Assembly: GCA_021813585.1 (NCBI GenBank)
Contig: JAKAJV010000072.1
Location: 1 to 40,891 of the forward strand
Reading direction: 5' to 3'
Length of the DNA stretch: 40,891 bases
Source: Bacteroidota bacterium
GTDB lineage: Bacteria > Bacteroidota > Ignavibacteria > Ignavibacteriales > Ignavibacteriaceae
The notes under the pieces were generated by a model. That model did no database searches. It was not told the DNA's origin and saw nothing but the letters and a program-made list of their open reading frames with translations. How positions within the stretch are numbered: the stretch's first letter is position 1; every line of letters starts with the position of its first letter. This document shows, piece by piece, positions 24,965 through 33,051 of the stretch. Position numbers and translations under genes: made by a program.

Positions 24965-25452
24965 TCATTACTTACTACTGCTGAAGGAGGCATATAGATA
25001 ATTTTATTTTTATTTAAAGTATAAAGCGAAGGCGGATCGTAAAAGTAACCGTTCGATGCGTAGGGATAATGCCCTATCTTGCCCAGTATATCCATATCCC
25101 GTGTGAACCTGTCGAAAAACATCAGCGTGCCCTGAGCTATGTTTGTCATCTTAACCGACCGGAGGAAAAATTCAGAGCACGTAGGATTAAAAGAGCAGTT
25201 GTCCCCGTCAACGTCTGATATGAAATACCAGTAAGTGTTCAGCAAGGATTTAAGCACGAACCTTCCCGGATTCTTCTCATCAAAAGAAAAATCCCGCTGT
25301 GCAAAACTGTCCTTTATCTCGTACGAGTAATCGGCTTTACCCCATTTTACCCAGCGGGATTCATTCTCTGACGATTTGATCTGGGCCTTTACCAAAGGAG
25401 CCGCGGCCAGGATCAAAACGGATATTATCAACTCTGCTTTTTTATTTTTCAT
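24961..25452 (-). CDS. Exported YidD-like protein
   Basis: A 163-residue protein. The YidD core is at about 70-142: FISD, then CSFNPTCSEFFLRSV with C86 and C92, then IGHYPYASNGYFYDPPS, matching the FxPTCSxY and GGYDP motifs of YidD. Ordinary YidD is a cytosolic, membrane-attached protein of some 70-100 residues that aids membrane-protein insertion with YidC. This one carries an N-terminal signal peptide (AELIISVLILAAAPLVKA) and a 50-residue spacer, so its core should face the periplasm. It starts 11 nt inside the acyl-CoA dehydrogenase gene and overlaps the next TPR gene by 4 nt. Confidence 0.8.
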   Translation of the reverse strand: MKNKKAELIISVLILAAAPLVKAQIKSSENESRWVKWGKADYSYEIKDSFAQRDFSFDEKNPGRFVLKSLLNTYWYFISDVDGDNCSFNPTCSEFFLRSVKMTNIAQGTLMFFDRFTRDMDILGKIGHYPYASNGYFYDPPSLYTLNKNKIIYMPPSAVVSNE

Positions 25453-26587
25453 CCAAAAGAGCTCTAGATATTACAATCCTTTGTATTTCGTTTGTGCCTT
25501 CGTATATCTCGGTAATTTTCGCATCGCGCAAATACCTCTCAACAAGATACTCCCTTACATAACCGTACCCGCCGTGTATCTGTATAGCTTCCAGCGCGCA
25601 TTCAACTGCAATCTTTGACGAATATAATTTTGCCATAGCGGCTTCTTTATAATATTTCTTCCCGGCATCTTTTAATGCGGCAGCCTTAAGAGTAAGCAGC
25701 TTGGCCGCATCAACTTTTACAGCCATATCTGCAAGCTTAAATTGTATGCCCTGGAAGTTTGAAATAGTCTGTCCGAATGCTTTTCTTTCCTTTGAATATT
25801 TTAATGCTGCTTCCAGCGAAGCTTCGGCAATACCTATTGCCTGGGCTGCTATGCCTATCCTGCCGCCGTTCAATGTATTCATCGCAAAGTTAAAGCCTTT
25901 GCCTTCTTCCCAGACCAAGTTGGCTACCGGCACCCGGCAGCTATCAAAAGTTAGCGACGAAGTATCCGAGCTCCTTATGCCTAGCTTATCTTCCTTTTTG
26001 CCGTAGCCGAAACCGGGCGTACCCTTTTCCACTACAATGGTAGATATGCCGTGGTGGGCTTTCTCTTTATCGGTAGTTGCCATAACAAGAACATAATCTG
26101 CCGACTGGCCGTTTGTAATCCAGTTCTTTATTCCGTTAAGAACATAATAGCCGTCTTCTTTAAATGCTGTAGTCTTCTGCTTTGTAGCATCGCTTCCCGC
26201 TTCAGGTTCCGAAAGAGCAAAGGCACCCAGCTTTTCGCCCTTTGCCAAAGGGATAAGATACTTTTCCTTAATATAATCCGAGCCGTGTTTTTCTAGGCCG
26301 AAGCAGACTAGAGAATTATTAACCGACATAATAACTCCCACGCTTGCATCAGCCTTGGAGACTTCAATCATCGCAAGCACATAGCTAATAGTATCAAGCC
26401 CGGCGCCTCCGTATTCGGGTGATACCATCATTCCTAGAAAGCCAAGTTCCCCCAGCTTTTTAACAATTTCCGCAGGGAAGGTTCCGTTAAGATCGCGTTC
26501 GACGGATGATGGCGCTACTTCGCCCTGCGCAAATTCCCGCGCTGTGTCCCGGATCATTATTTGATCCTCTGTAAATTCGAAATTCAT
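25442..26587 (-). CDS. Acyl-CoA dehydrogenase
   Basis: A 381-residue FAD enzyme for the first oxidation of beta-oxidation, or for a short/branched-chain acyl-CoA. The substrate and flavin-binding FALSEPEAGSDATKQ lies at about 127-141, WITNGQSADY follows, and the catalytic base is probably E363 in IYEGTNEIQRI, its position in short/medium-chain members. Length is standard for the butyryl-CoA/short-chain group. The start is ATG. It lies about 20 kb from the fad block and heads the operon with the YidD-like gene. Upstream, TTTTGCAATTTTGCGC near 26640 weakly resembles the fad operator. Confidence 0.92.
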   Translation of the reverse strand: MNFEFTEDQIMIRDTAREFAQGEVAPSSVERDLNGTFPAEIVKKLGELGFLGMMVSPEYGGAGLDTISYVLAMIEVSKADASVGVIMSVNNSLVCFGLEKHGSDYIKEKYLIPLAKGEKLGAFALSEPEAGSDATKQKTTAFKEDGYYVLNGIKNWITNGQSADYVLVMATTDKEKAHHGISTIVVEKGTPGFGYGKKEDKLGIRSSDTSSLTFDSCRVPVANLVWEEGKGFNFAMNTLNGGRIGIAAQAIGIAEASLEAALKYSKERKAFGQTISNFQGIQFKLADMAVKVDAAKLLTLKAAALKDAGKKYYKEAAMAKLYSSKIAVECALEAIQIHGGYGYVREYLVERYLRDAKITEIYEGTNEIQRIVISRALLDEK

Positions 26588-26813
26588 ATTTGTCCCTTTA
26601 TGTTAATTATTACTTGTGGTAATTTTGGTGCGCAAAATTGCAAAATGATTTTTTGATCACTTGCACTTATTTATTTTTAATTAAAACTAAAACCCAATAA
26701 GAAAATAACGTAATATTATTTTTATTTCAATGCCTATATCACAATTAACCGGGATTGAGCATTATTATGCTTTTTTAATTTTATAGGAATATCTTATTTA
26801 TTATATTTGAACC

Positions 26814-27917
26814 ATGGAAAACATTGAATTAAAAACTGAGAATAACCAGGCAAAGCCTGCTCAAAATAATAAGAGGACCCAGCTTAAAGGCTTAACCTTG
26901 GAAGAATTGAAAAATTATTTCGGCAAGACGGGTAAGCCCCGCTTTAGGGGCGAACAGCTGTTTAACTGGATGTACAACCATCTAGCCGTCGATTACGACG
27001 AGATGTCCAACATTCCCAAAGTTCTGCGGAACGAGCTAAGAGATATTACTGAAATAGTTACTCTCTCTTATTTTGATTCCGTAGTTTCTCCGGAGAACGG
27101 GACTAAAAAATATATTTTTGAAACTAACGATAAGCATAAAATAGAATCGGTTTTAATTCCCGAAACAGACCGCACTACTCTCTGCGTTTCTACACAGGTA
27201 GGCTGCCCTCTAGACTGCAAGTTCTGCGCTACCGGACTTATGGGTTATAAAAAGAATCTCTCTGCCGGAGAAATTTTCGACCAGTATCTTCTTGCTGCCA
27301 AAGATTACGGCGCAGATAAAATTACCAACCTGGTTTATATGGGTATGGGCGAGCCGATGCTGAACTTTAACGCTACATTAAAATCGCTGCAGATTTTTGC
27401 ACAAGAGCTTACGACTGGAATAAGCCTTAAGAAAATTACCGTATCAACTGCAGGTATTCCGCAAAAGATTAGAGAGCTGGCAGATTCTCACTTAAAGGTT
27501 AAGCTTGCATTCTCGCTCCATTCTTGCTTCGAGGATATCCGCTCCAAGCTGATGCCTATTAACGATAAGTACAGCCTTAAAGACAATATTAACGCTGTTA
27601 AATATTATGCAAGAAGGACTGCTACGCGTATTACGTTTGAATACGTAATGCTAAAGGATATTAACGATAGGGAAGAAGACATCGATGCTCTTAGCCGGCT
27701 TTGCGGTGAGATTCCGTGCAAGATAAATATTATTCCTTTTAACTCCTTAAAGCACATGCAGCCTACCGGTTTCTCGGCCGAGCTGGAAACATCTCCCATG
27801 GACAGGATAGACGAGTTTGCGCAAAGACTGCGCGATAAAAATATTACCGTTATGCTAAGGAATACGCAGGGAGAGGATATTGCGGCGGCCTGCGGGCAGC
27901 TGGCAATAAAATACTGA
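26814..27917 (+). CDS. rlmN: 23S rRNA (adenine-C2)-methyltransferase RlmN
   Basis: A 367-residue radical-SAM enzyme that methylates C2 of A2503 in 23S rRNA and of A37 in some tRNAs. The cluster motif is C131-x3-C135-x2-C138 in VGCPLDCKFCATG. The two mechanistic cysteines correspond to C124 (TTLC) and C360 (AAACGQL). The SAM-binding MGMGEPMLN is present. The first 20 residues are a polar extension. The start is ATG, only four bases after TATATTTG, so a leaderless transcript is possible. The gene is followed after 19 nt by the second RNA methyltransferase gene. Confidence 0.96.
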   Translation: MENIELKTENNQAKPAQNNKRTQLKGLTLEELKNYFGKTGKPRFRGEQLFNWMYNHLAVDYDEMSNIPKVLRNELRDITEIVTLSYFDSVVSPENGTKKYIFETNDKHKIESVLIPETDRTTLCVSTQVGCPLDCKFCATGLMGYKKNLSAGEIFDQYLLAAKDYGADKITNLVYMGMGEPMLNFNATLKSLQIFAQELTTGISLKKITVSTAGIPQKIRELADSHLKVKLAFSLHSCFEDIRSKLMPINDKYSLKDNINAVKYYARRTATRITFEYVMLKDINDREEDIDALSRLCGEIPCKINIIPFNSLKHMQPTGFSAELETSPMDRIDEFAQRLRDKNITVMLRNTQGEDIAAACGQLAIKY

Positions 27918-27936
27918 TAATCCTTTTTAGTCCTTA

Positions 27937-28506
27937 ATGAAGAAGCTTTCACACGACGAGATCTCAAAAAAAAGAAGCTCGCTGGATAAACTTCATACCG
28001 TTAATAAGCTGCCTGTATACGTTGTTCTTAACAGCATTAGAAGCAGCTACAATGTGGGCTCTATTTTCCGCACCTCCGATGGGGCGATGATTGAAAAGCT
28101 ATACCTTTGCGGCTACACTCCGCATCCCCCAGTAAACAATACAAGCTCCGGCAATAAGGATGTTCTTAAAACTGCTCTCGGCTCTACGCAGAGCGTTAAA
28201 TGGGAATACGTGAAGGACCCGCGCGAAGTAATTACCGAATTGAAATCCAACGGCGTTAAAATATGCGCACTGGAACTAACCGACAACAGCAGGCAGTATT
28301 ACGATATTTCCAAATCCGACTTCCCGATGTGCTTAATTGTAGGCAACGAAATTACTGGCGTCTCACAGGATTTAATTGACCTTTGCGACTTCTCGATTGA
28401 AATTCCGCAGTACGGAATTAAGCAGTCGTTAAACGTTGCCGTAGCTTACGGCATAGCGGTATTCGAGCTTAGGCAAATTTTTGATCTAGGAAAAGACATA
28501 CATTAA
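27937..28506 (+). CDS. SpoU/TrmH-family RNA methyltransferase
   Basis: A 189-residue SPOUT-fold 2'-O-methyltransferase. The three SpoU motifs are present: NSIRSSYNVGSIFRTSDGA (motif 1, about 28-46), LIVGNEITGVSQDLIDL (motif 2) and IPQYGIKQSLNVAVAYGI (motif 3), which form the SAM-binding trefoil knot. There is no long N-terminal RNA-binding domain, so it resembles the short TrmH/TrmL-like group. Whether rRNA or tRNA is the target cannot be decided. It is co-oriented with rlmN and 19 nt behind it. Confidence 0.9.
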   Translation: MKKLSHDEISKKRSSLDKLHTVNKLPVYVVLNSIRSSYNVGSIFRTSDGAMIEKLYLCGYTPHPPVNNTSSGNKDVLKTALGSTQSVKWEYVKDPREVITELKSNGVKICALELTDNSRQYYDISKSDFPMCLIVGNEITGVSQDLIDLCDFSIEIPQYGIKQSLNVAVAYGIAVFELRQIFDLGKDIH

Positions 28507-28618
28507 TCTCAATTGTCCGAAATAAATTTCTATTAAAATTTTGAAGTGAAAGATGACAAAATAAAAGAGGATGACATCCTTTTAAAAGATACCATCCTTT
28601 AATAAACCTATTTACTAA

Positions 28619-28766
28619 AAATCATTTTCTTCGCTTAATGATGCTTTTATAAATTTATGGGGGATGTCAAGAGCGAGTCTTCTCCGAAGGAGTCCTTTAG
28701 ACGAGTTCATATACTCTTGACATACCACAGAAATTTATTATCTTGTTTAAGCGAAGAAAGTGATTT
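28619..28766. repeat. 148-bp nested imperfect inverted repeat
   Basis: The outer arms are 20 nt long (28619-28638 and 28747-28766) with one mismatch, which is a G-T pair. Inside are ATAAATTT (28649-28656) with AAATTTAT (28731-28738), ATGTCAAGAG (28664-28673) with CTCTTGACAT (28714-28723), and an apical CTCC-GAA-GGAG (28682-28692). The arms are collinear, so the whole can fold as one long hairpin with internal loops. It looks like a miniature inverted-repeat element or a structured RNA. The rest of the 358-bp gap between the TrmH-like gene and the lipoprotein gene holds only a possible 37-codon frame. Confidence 0.7.
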
Positions 28767-28820
28767 GCCGTTTCTTTCTTCCTTAATCTTTTCTTTTTCC
28801 TTTCTATCTTTCTTTTCCAT
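28707..28820 (-). CDS. Possible small lysine-rich protein
   Basis: A 37-codon frame with ATG start, preceded by AGGGAG at fair spacing. It encodes a very basic N-terminal half (MEKKDRKEKEKIKEER) and a tail ending FLWYVKSI. It lies 45 nt downstream of the lipoprotein gene on the same strand. Its second half is formed by one arm of the inverted repeat, so it may be a chance frame or a remnant cut by that element. No family is recognised. Confidence 0.2.
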   Translation of the reverse strand: MEKKDRKEKEKIKEERNGKSLSSLKQDNKFLWYVKSI

Positions 28821-28864
28821 CTGTTTTCTCCCTGTCTTTCATAAAACTTTTGACACTACCTTTT

Positions 28865-30139
28865 TTATTGTTTTGTACCAATTAATATTTTAGCCGAAAT
28901 GCCGTCTGCATTACGGCCTACTACAAAAACTTTATTGCCTATTTCAAATACTCCGTGGTTTGCCCCGCCGGAAGGAGTATAAAGTTCGCTGTAATAATGC
29001 CAGGTTAAGCCATTATAGTGAGCAACAGTCCCCCAATCTCCAACCGCAAAAAAATCATTGATTGATTCGCCTCTTATTTTACCAATTACATAATCTATTG
29101 GATAATTCATATTATACCATTTATCAAACTTCTTTATTGCCACTTCTGCTCCACCTATTATAGTTTGATCAGATGTAGGGGTAAATACAGTAGTAGAAAC
29201 ATCTAATGCAAATGAATTATCTTGCTGCCACAGCGAGCCGTCATAATGAAAAACAAGATAGGCTGGGCCATTATTTTTCCCTCCCGTAGCCCAAATGTTG
29301 TTATCTGATGTCCCGTTTATATCATTAAATCCAAAATCATTTTGTGAAGCTTGAGTGTACACTATTGAAGCTTTTGATCCATTCCAATGAATTATATTTA
29401 CTGTTTCTCTTACTCTTGCACTTGCTAAGTAAAGATCCGAGCTGCTCATTCCCCAAATAGCTTTATATGGTGTATTATAAAATAAGATTGAATCTAATGG
29501 TATTGCCTGGCTGTTTACTATTTTGCTATCTACCTGATTCCAGGCTATTCCATCAAAATGAAATACACCTCCTCCTGCTGTCCAGATATCGTTTTTATTA
29601 AAACCATAAATAGCATATCCGCCTGCATTGCTTACGGGCTGCCATTGGCTTCCATCATAATGAAGCATCCCGTATGGATTCCCATTCAATTGGATATGTC
29701 CTGCAGCGTACACGTTATTTTCATCAGTTCCCCAAACATCATATAATGTACTTTGAAATTCTCCTATAACATATTTTTGCCAGGTATAATCATGGCTTGT
29801 TGTATCAAGCGTATTTGCCGTTACTGTCACGCTTTTCAAATTACCGGACTCAGCTTGATATGTATAAGTTTTATTTGGCGAAAGATTATTATCATAAATT
29901 ATAGTATCACTGCTAGTAAGAGTAATATTAAATAACAAGCTGTCATTTTTATTTATAGTTACATTTACTGGCAAAGAAATATTACTTGCATTTAGGCTTA
30001 ACCATGCTTCTGTACAAGAAACATCTGCAACCTTTAACGACAAGCCTTTGCTGATTGGTGTAGTTGGGCTTTTGCAGTTAAATTGTAAGAAAGTAATTAA
30101 GATAACAGTTACCAAAAAAAGTAAAGAGATTTTCATCAT
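28865..30139 (-). CDS. Beta-propeller-like lipoprotein A
   Basis: A 424-residue predicted lipoprotein. The hydrophobic N-terminus ends at C22 in LQFNCKSPT, a relaxed lipobox. A fibronectin-III-like segment (about 33-110) follows, and then repeats built around VWGTDENNVYAAGH, LHYDGSQWQP and FHFDGIAWNQ, which suggest beta-propeller blades. Such proteins are surface or periplasmic with no known enzymatic role. The start is ATG, with a second ATG directly after. The paralogue lies immediately upstream. The sequence is more AT-rich and repetitive than the flanking housekeeping genes. Confidence 0.7.
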   Translation of the reverse strand: MMKISLLFLVTVILITFLQFNCKSPTTPISKGLSLKVADVSCTEAWLSLNASNISLPVNVTINKNDSLLFNITLTSSDTIIYDNNLSPNKTYTYQAESGNLKSVTVTANTLDTTSHDYTWQKYVIGEFQSTLYDVWGTDENNVYAAGHIQLNGNPYGMLHYDGSQWQPVSNAGGYAIYGFNKNDIWTAGGGVFHFDGIAWNQVDSKIVNSQAIPLDSILFYNTPYKAIWGMSSSDLYLASARVRETVNIIHWNGSKASIVYTQASQNDFGFNDINGTSDNNIWATGGKNNGPAYLVFHYDGSLWQQDNSFALDVSTTVFTPTSDQTIIGGAEVAIKKFDKWYNMNYPIDYVIGKIRGESINDFFAVGDWGTVAHYNGLTWHYYSELYTPSGGANHGVFEIGNKVFVVGRNADGISAKILIGTKQ

Positions 30140-30259
30140 AAAAATATCCTTTCGAAGCCAAGAAGTAATTTTCTAATTTCTTTCCACTTACTTAAGCATA
30201 AGAACTCAAATCCACAAACAATGTAAAATGATTTTTAATCTTTTCATATAGCCTCCAAT

Positions 30260-31336
30260 TTATTTTTTTGTACCAATTGTTATTATTGCTGAATTGCCTT
30301 CAAAACCTACAAGAGCTACTATATTTCCTTTTACATCCAGACTCTCATAATTACCGCTTGATAATGAAACCTCATTTATAATTGTCCAGCGCGCACCGTT
30401 AAACTGTGTAGTAAACCCAAAACCCCCGGTTGCCCAAATATTGTTTATATCGGTACCTCTTATACGGAATACGGCATACTGGTCTGATATATCTTCTTTT
30501 TTCCAACTGTTATTGTTTATTGAGAATATTCCGTCTCCCGCCGCATAAACAATGTTACGGAAATTAAACCATACGCTTCTTATTATCCTATCCGGATTAA
30601 AGTTTGCAACTAACGAAGTGTTCCCGTTTAACTGGAATATTTGTCTACCGGCAGCATAAAGCACAACATCTTTGGAATCAATTATTCCTTTATAGCCCCA
30701 TATATCTGATATATCTTGATCAGTATTGCTTTCTATCTTTTGCCAGGTGCCATTTGAAAACTGGACTATTGTACCTGTATTTCCAACTCCGTTTAACTCT
30801 GAACTTGAGCCTCCCCATAATTTAATAACGGTAGCATTTGGGTCAGATAATGTAAGGCGATTAAATGAAAACTCTGTTAATGAATCCTTGCCATTCCAAT
30901 GAAACACACTTCCAGGAGCTAGCCAAATATCCGTTGAGCTAAAAGCAAATATTCCCTTTATAGAATATAGTGGAATTATTGTCTGATAGTCCTTGTTGTA
31001 ATAATATAGCCGCTTCAATGTCCAATTTCTACCATTCCATCTAGCTAAACAAAATGGAATTGGATCAACTTTCCCAGAAGAATCGTTTACATAAATGTTC
31101 CCAACAGCAAAAATAAGAGTATCATTAACAATTGCAACATCCTCCAAGCTGCTGCTTGCTGCGCCGCCAAATGTAAATTTCTGCCAGCTATAATTTGTAC
31201 CGGTCGTATCAATTCCATCGGAGTCTGTTGGGCTTTTGCAGCTTTGCAAATTAATAAACAAAACTATGCTTGCGGTTATACCTACTAAGAAGAAGAATGA
31301 GAAAATATATTTACTGACAAATGTTACCCTTTTCAT
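30260..31336 (-). CDS. Beta-propeller-like lipoprotein B
   Basis: A 358-residue paralogue of the neighbouring protein. The N-terminal hydrophobic segment ends at C33 in LQSCKSPT, so a lipoprotein anchor is likely. The fibronectin-like segment of copy A is missing, but YSWQKFTFGG corresponds to YTWQKYVIGE in A. Blade-like repeats follow: ARWNGRNWTL, FHWNGKDSL, QFSNGTWQKI, then IRGTDINNIWATGG. The start is ATG, with AAAGGG upstream. The 220-bp upstream gap holds a GATAAAA-A-TTTTATC palindrome (31393-31407) and two ATTTCCGGC direct repeats (31413, 31428). Function unknown. Confidence 0.68.
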   Translation of the reverse strand: MKRVTFVSKYIFSFFFLVGITASIVLFINLQSCKSPTDSDGIDTTGTNYSWQKFTFGGAASSSLEDVAIVNDTLIFAVGNIYVNDSSGKVDPIPFCLARWNGRNWTLKRLYYYNKDYQTIIPLYSIKGIFAFSSTDIWLAPGSVFHWNGKDSLTEFSFNRLTLSDPNATVIKLWGGSSSELNGVGNTGTIVQFSNGTWQKIESNTDQDISDIWGYKGIIDSKDVVLYAAGRQIFQLNGNTSLVANFNPDRIIRSVWFNFRNIVYAAGDGIFSINNNSWKKEDISDQYAVFRIRGTDINNIWATGGFGFTTQFNGARWTIINEVSLSSGNYESLDVKGNIVALVGFEGNSAIITIGTKK

Positions 31337-31556
31337 ACGTACCCTTTAAATTTATCGTTTTATAAAATATAACCAATCATGCTATAAAATCCGATAAAAA
31401 TTTTATCCACCTATTTCCGGCCAATTAATTTCCGGCAACAAATAAGTCAATAACAAAAAAATAGAAATTAAATCATTCCAGACTATTTGTTAAAAGCACG
31501 GGGGCGACAAACGACAAATTTGGCGTCAATGTTGTCGTATAATAAAATATATTTTA

Positions 31557-32210
31557 TTACTTGCCTGTAAAATATTCCTCACCGTTGTCTTTAACGTGGA
31601 TTATTAATAAGTCAGCTCTTACCAATTTAACAAGCGTCCGGGAAGCTCTTCTTTCCGAGATGTTGACGAGCCTGCTTAAATCCTTTACGGTAATGGATTC
31701 GTTTCTGGAAAGGTAATCGAACAAGCTTTTTTCGCTGGCGCCGATGGAGTAATTCTTCAGCAGAAGGTTGTTCGTACCGGCGCGCATTATCCTAATCATT
31801 TCCTTGCTTGCCTGGATGCACTTATCGTTAACCCTTATTGTAACGACAGCTTTGTTTATGTCGAACTCGCCCAGGTAATCCTGAAGCCGGTGCGGCTTAT
31901 TATTCGATTCGGCAATTACGGCTACTACAACTTCCCTGCCGTACATGTCTATATATTCGATGGATACTTCGAGCGGCGGCTCGCAGTAATTTTTAGCTGC
32001 ATCCAGTATCAACTCGGTTTCCGATTTCTCGCTTTCAACTCCAATTACCTCCCTGTCATCGTCAATGCCGAATAAAATATATCCGCCTTTCGTGTTGGCA
32101 AAGGCTATCATCTCCCTGGCTATCTTTTCGGGCGTAGAAAACTTTCTTTTAAATTCGCAGTGAATGTCCTCCCCTTCCTCTATCAGCTCGGTAAGCTCTC
32201 TCCTTTTCAT
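31557..32210 (-). CDS. AlbA_2/Schlafen-type ATP-binding protein with winged helix
   Basis: A 217-residue protein. Residues 1-130 form an AlbA_2 (Schlafen-like) domain, shown by EDIHCEFKRKFSTPEKIAREMIAFANTKGG (in two parts: the E-x-K segment and the AFANTKGG turn) and FGIDDDREVIGV. The C-terminal 65 residues are a winged helix (ITVKDLSRLVNISERRASRTLVKL). This pairing is common in predicted transcription regulators, and the ligand is unknown. The gene is two bases downstream of the transglycosylase gene and likely co-transcribed with it. Schlafen-like domains also occur in defence systems, but nothing nearby supports that here. Confidence 0.82.
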   Translation of the reverse strand: MKRRELTELIEEGEDIHCEFKRKFSTPEKIAREMIAFANTKGGYILFGIDDDREVIGVESEKSETELILDAAKNYCEPPLEVSIEYIDMYGREVVVAVIAESNNKPHRLQDYLGEFDINKAVVTIRVNDKCIQASKEMIRIMRAGTNNLLLKNYSIGASEKSLFDYLSRNESITVKDLSRLVNISERRASRTLVKLVRADLLIIHVKDNGEEYFTGK

Positions 32211-32212
32211 TT

Positions 32213-32959
32213 TCAGTTCTTGGGGAAGAGGACAACATCACTCATTCTTGCAGCGGCAATGCCTGCGCGCCTTAGTACGTAAAGTGAATTTGTATTCGGC
32301 TTATGTTCCAGAGGAGAGGGGATTACGGCAGCCAGCCTTGTACACTGGCTAACAGTAAGACTCGAAGGCTCCTTTTTAAAATATGTTTCGGCAGCTTCCT
32401 TTATACCGAAGATGCCATCCCCCCATTCGATGGCGTTTATATAGTTTTCCAGAATAGCCTTTTTCGAAATCTCCTTCTCCATCCTGAATGTAATGAGTAT
32501 TTCCTTGGCTTTTCTAAGGACGTTTCTACCGGTAGTTAGGTAAAGGTTTTTTGCAAGCTGCATGGTAATAGTGCTGCCACCGCGCATTATTCTGCCGCGC
32601 CGCTTGTTTTCTCTTAAAGAAGTATTCAGCTGTTTCCAGTCAATTCCCTTGTGCATAAAGAAGGCGTCGTCTTCCAGGGAAAGAATTGCCTTCAGCAAAT
32701 TCGGATTAACGTCATTTATGTCAACCCACGACTGCTTTGGGTAGAAGATTAAGCCGTGTTCCAGCGCCCGCTGTTCCATAAGCGAGGTTACTCTAAAGTG
32801 ATTATATTCCAACAAGGGGATAGAAAACGACGGGATGCTGAAATAGATGAGGAATAACAAGTAGAGAAAAAGACTTTGTGTTTTCCTATTCTTAATCTTC
32901 GGCAGGCTTTTCGCAAAAAGCGCAGCAACTTCATTTTCAGGGAATTGCGTTACATCCAC
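32213..32959 (-). CDS. mtgA: Monofunctional peptidoglycan transglycosylase
   Basis: A 248-residue GT51 enzyme that polymerises lipid II into glycan strands at the outer face of the inner membrane. One N-terminal helix (about 30-50) precedes the catalytic domain. GT51 motifs are EDDAFFMHKGIDWK (with the catalytic Glu), GRIMRGGSTITMQLAKNLYL, KAKEILITFRMEKEISKKAILENYIN and EWGDGIFGI. No transpeptidase domain follows. The start is GTG at 32959, with GGAGG upstream; internal ATGs lie too far in. It is two bases ahead of the AlbA_2 gene. Confidence 0.9.
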   Translation of the reverse strand: MDVTQFPENEVAALFAKSLPKIKNRKTQSLFLYLLFLIYFSIPSFSIPLLEYNHFRVTSLMEQRALEHGLIFYPKQSWVDINDVNPNLLKAILSLEDDAFFMHKGIDWKQLNTSLRENKRRGRIMRGGSTITMQLAKNLYLTTGRNVLRKAKEILITFRMEKEISKKAILENYINAIEWGDGIFGIKEAAETYFKKEPSSLTVSQCTRLAAVIPSPLEHKPNTNSLYVLRRAGIAAARMSDVVLFPKN

Positions 32960-33051
32960 TTATTATCTGCCTCCGGATATTAAATAGAAACAGGGCACCT
33001 TAGTCCAAAAAATTAATTTCCGGTAAAATAAAAATATTATACGAAATATTT

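Noticed and set aside
26802-26809. TATATTTG as a Bacteroidota -7 promoter box for rlmN
   Set aside because: It matches the TAnnTTTG pattern but has no TTG at the -33 distance and would leave a leaderless message; too weak to annotate in such AT-rich DNA.
28568-28598. AGGATG...CATCCT hairpin as terminator of the TrmH-like gene
   Set aside because: The stem is short with internal loops and is followed by only three T residues, so it is not convincing.
28657-28893. A 78-codon plus-strand frame
   Set aside because: It is the antisense of AT-rich spacer and repeat arm, rich in Phe/Ser/Leu from poly-pyrimidine sequence, and runs into the lipoprotein gene.
31511-31538. ACGACAA/TTGTCGT inverted repeat as terminator after the AlbA_2 gene
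   Set aside because: A 7-bp stem with a 14-nt loop and no U-run on either strand.
31557-32210. Schlafen-type protein as part of a defence island
   Set aside because: The neighbours are a transglycosylase and lipoproteins; no nuclease, helicase, toxin or mobile gene is nearby, and AlbA_2 plus winged helix is a common regulator layout.
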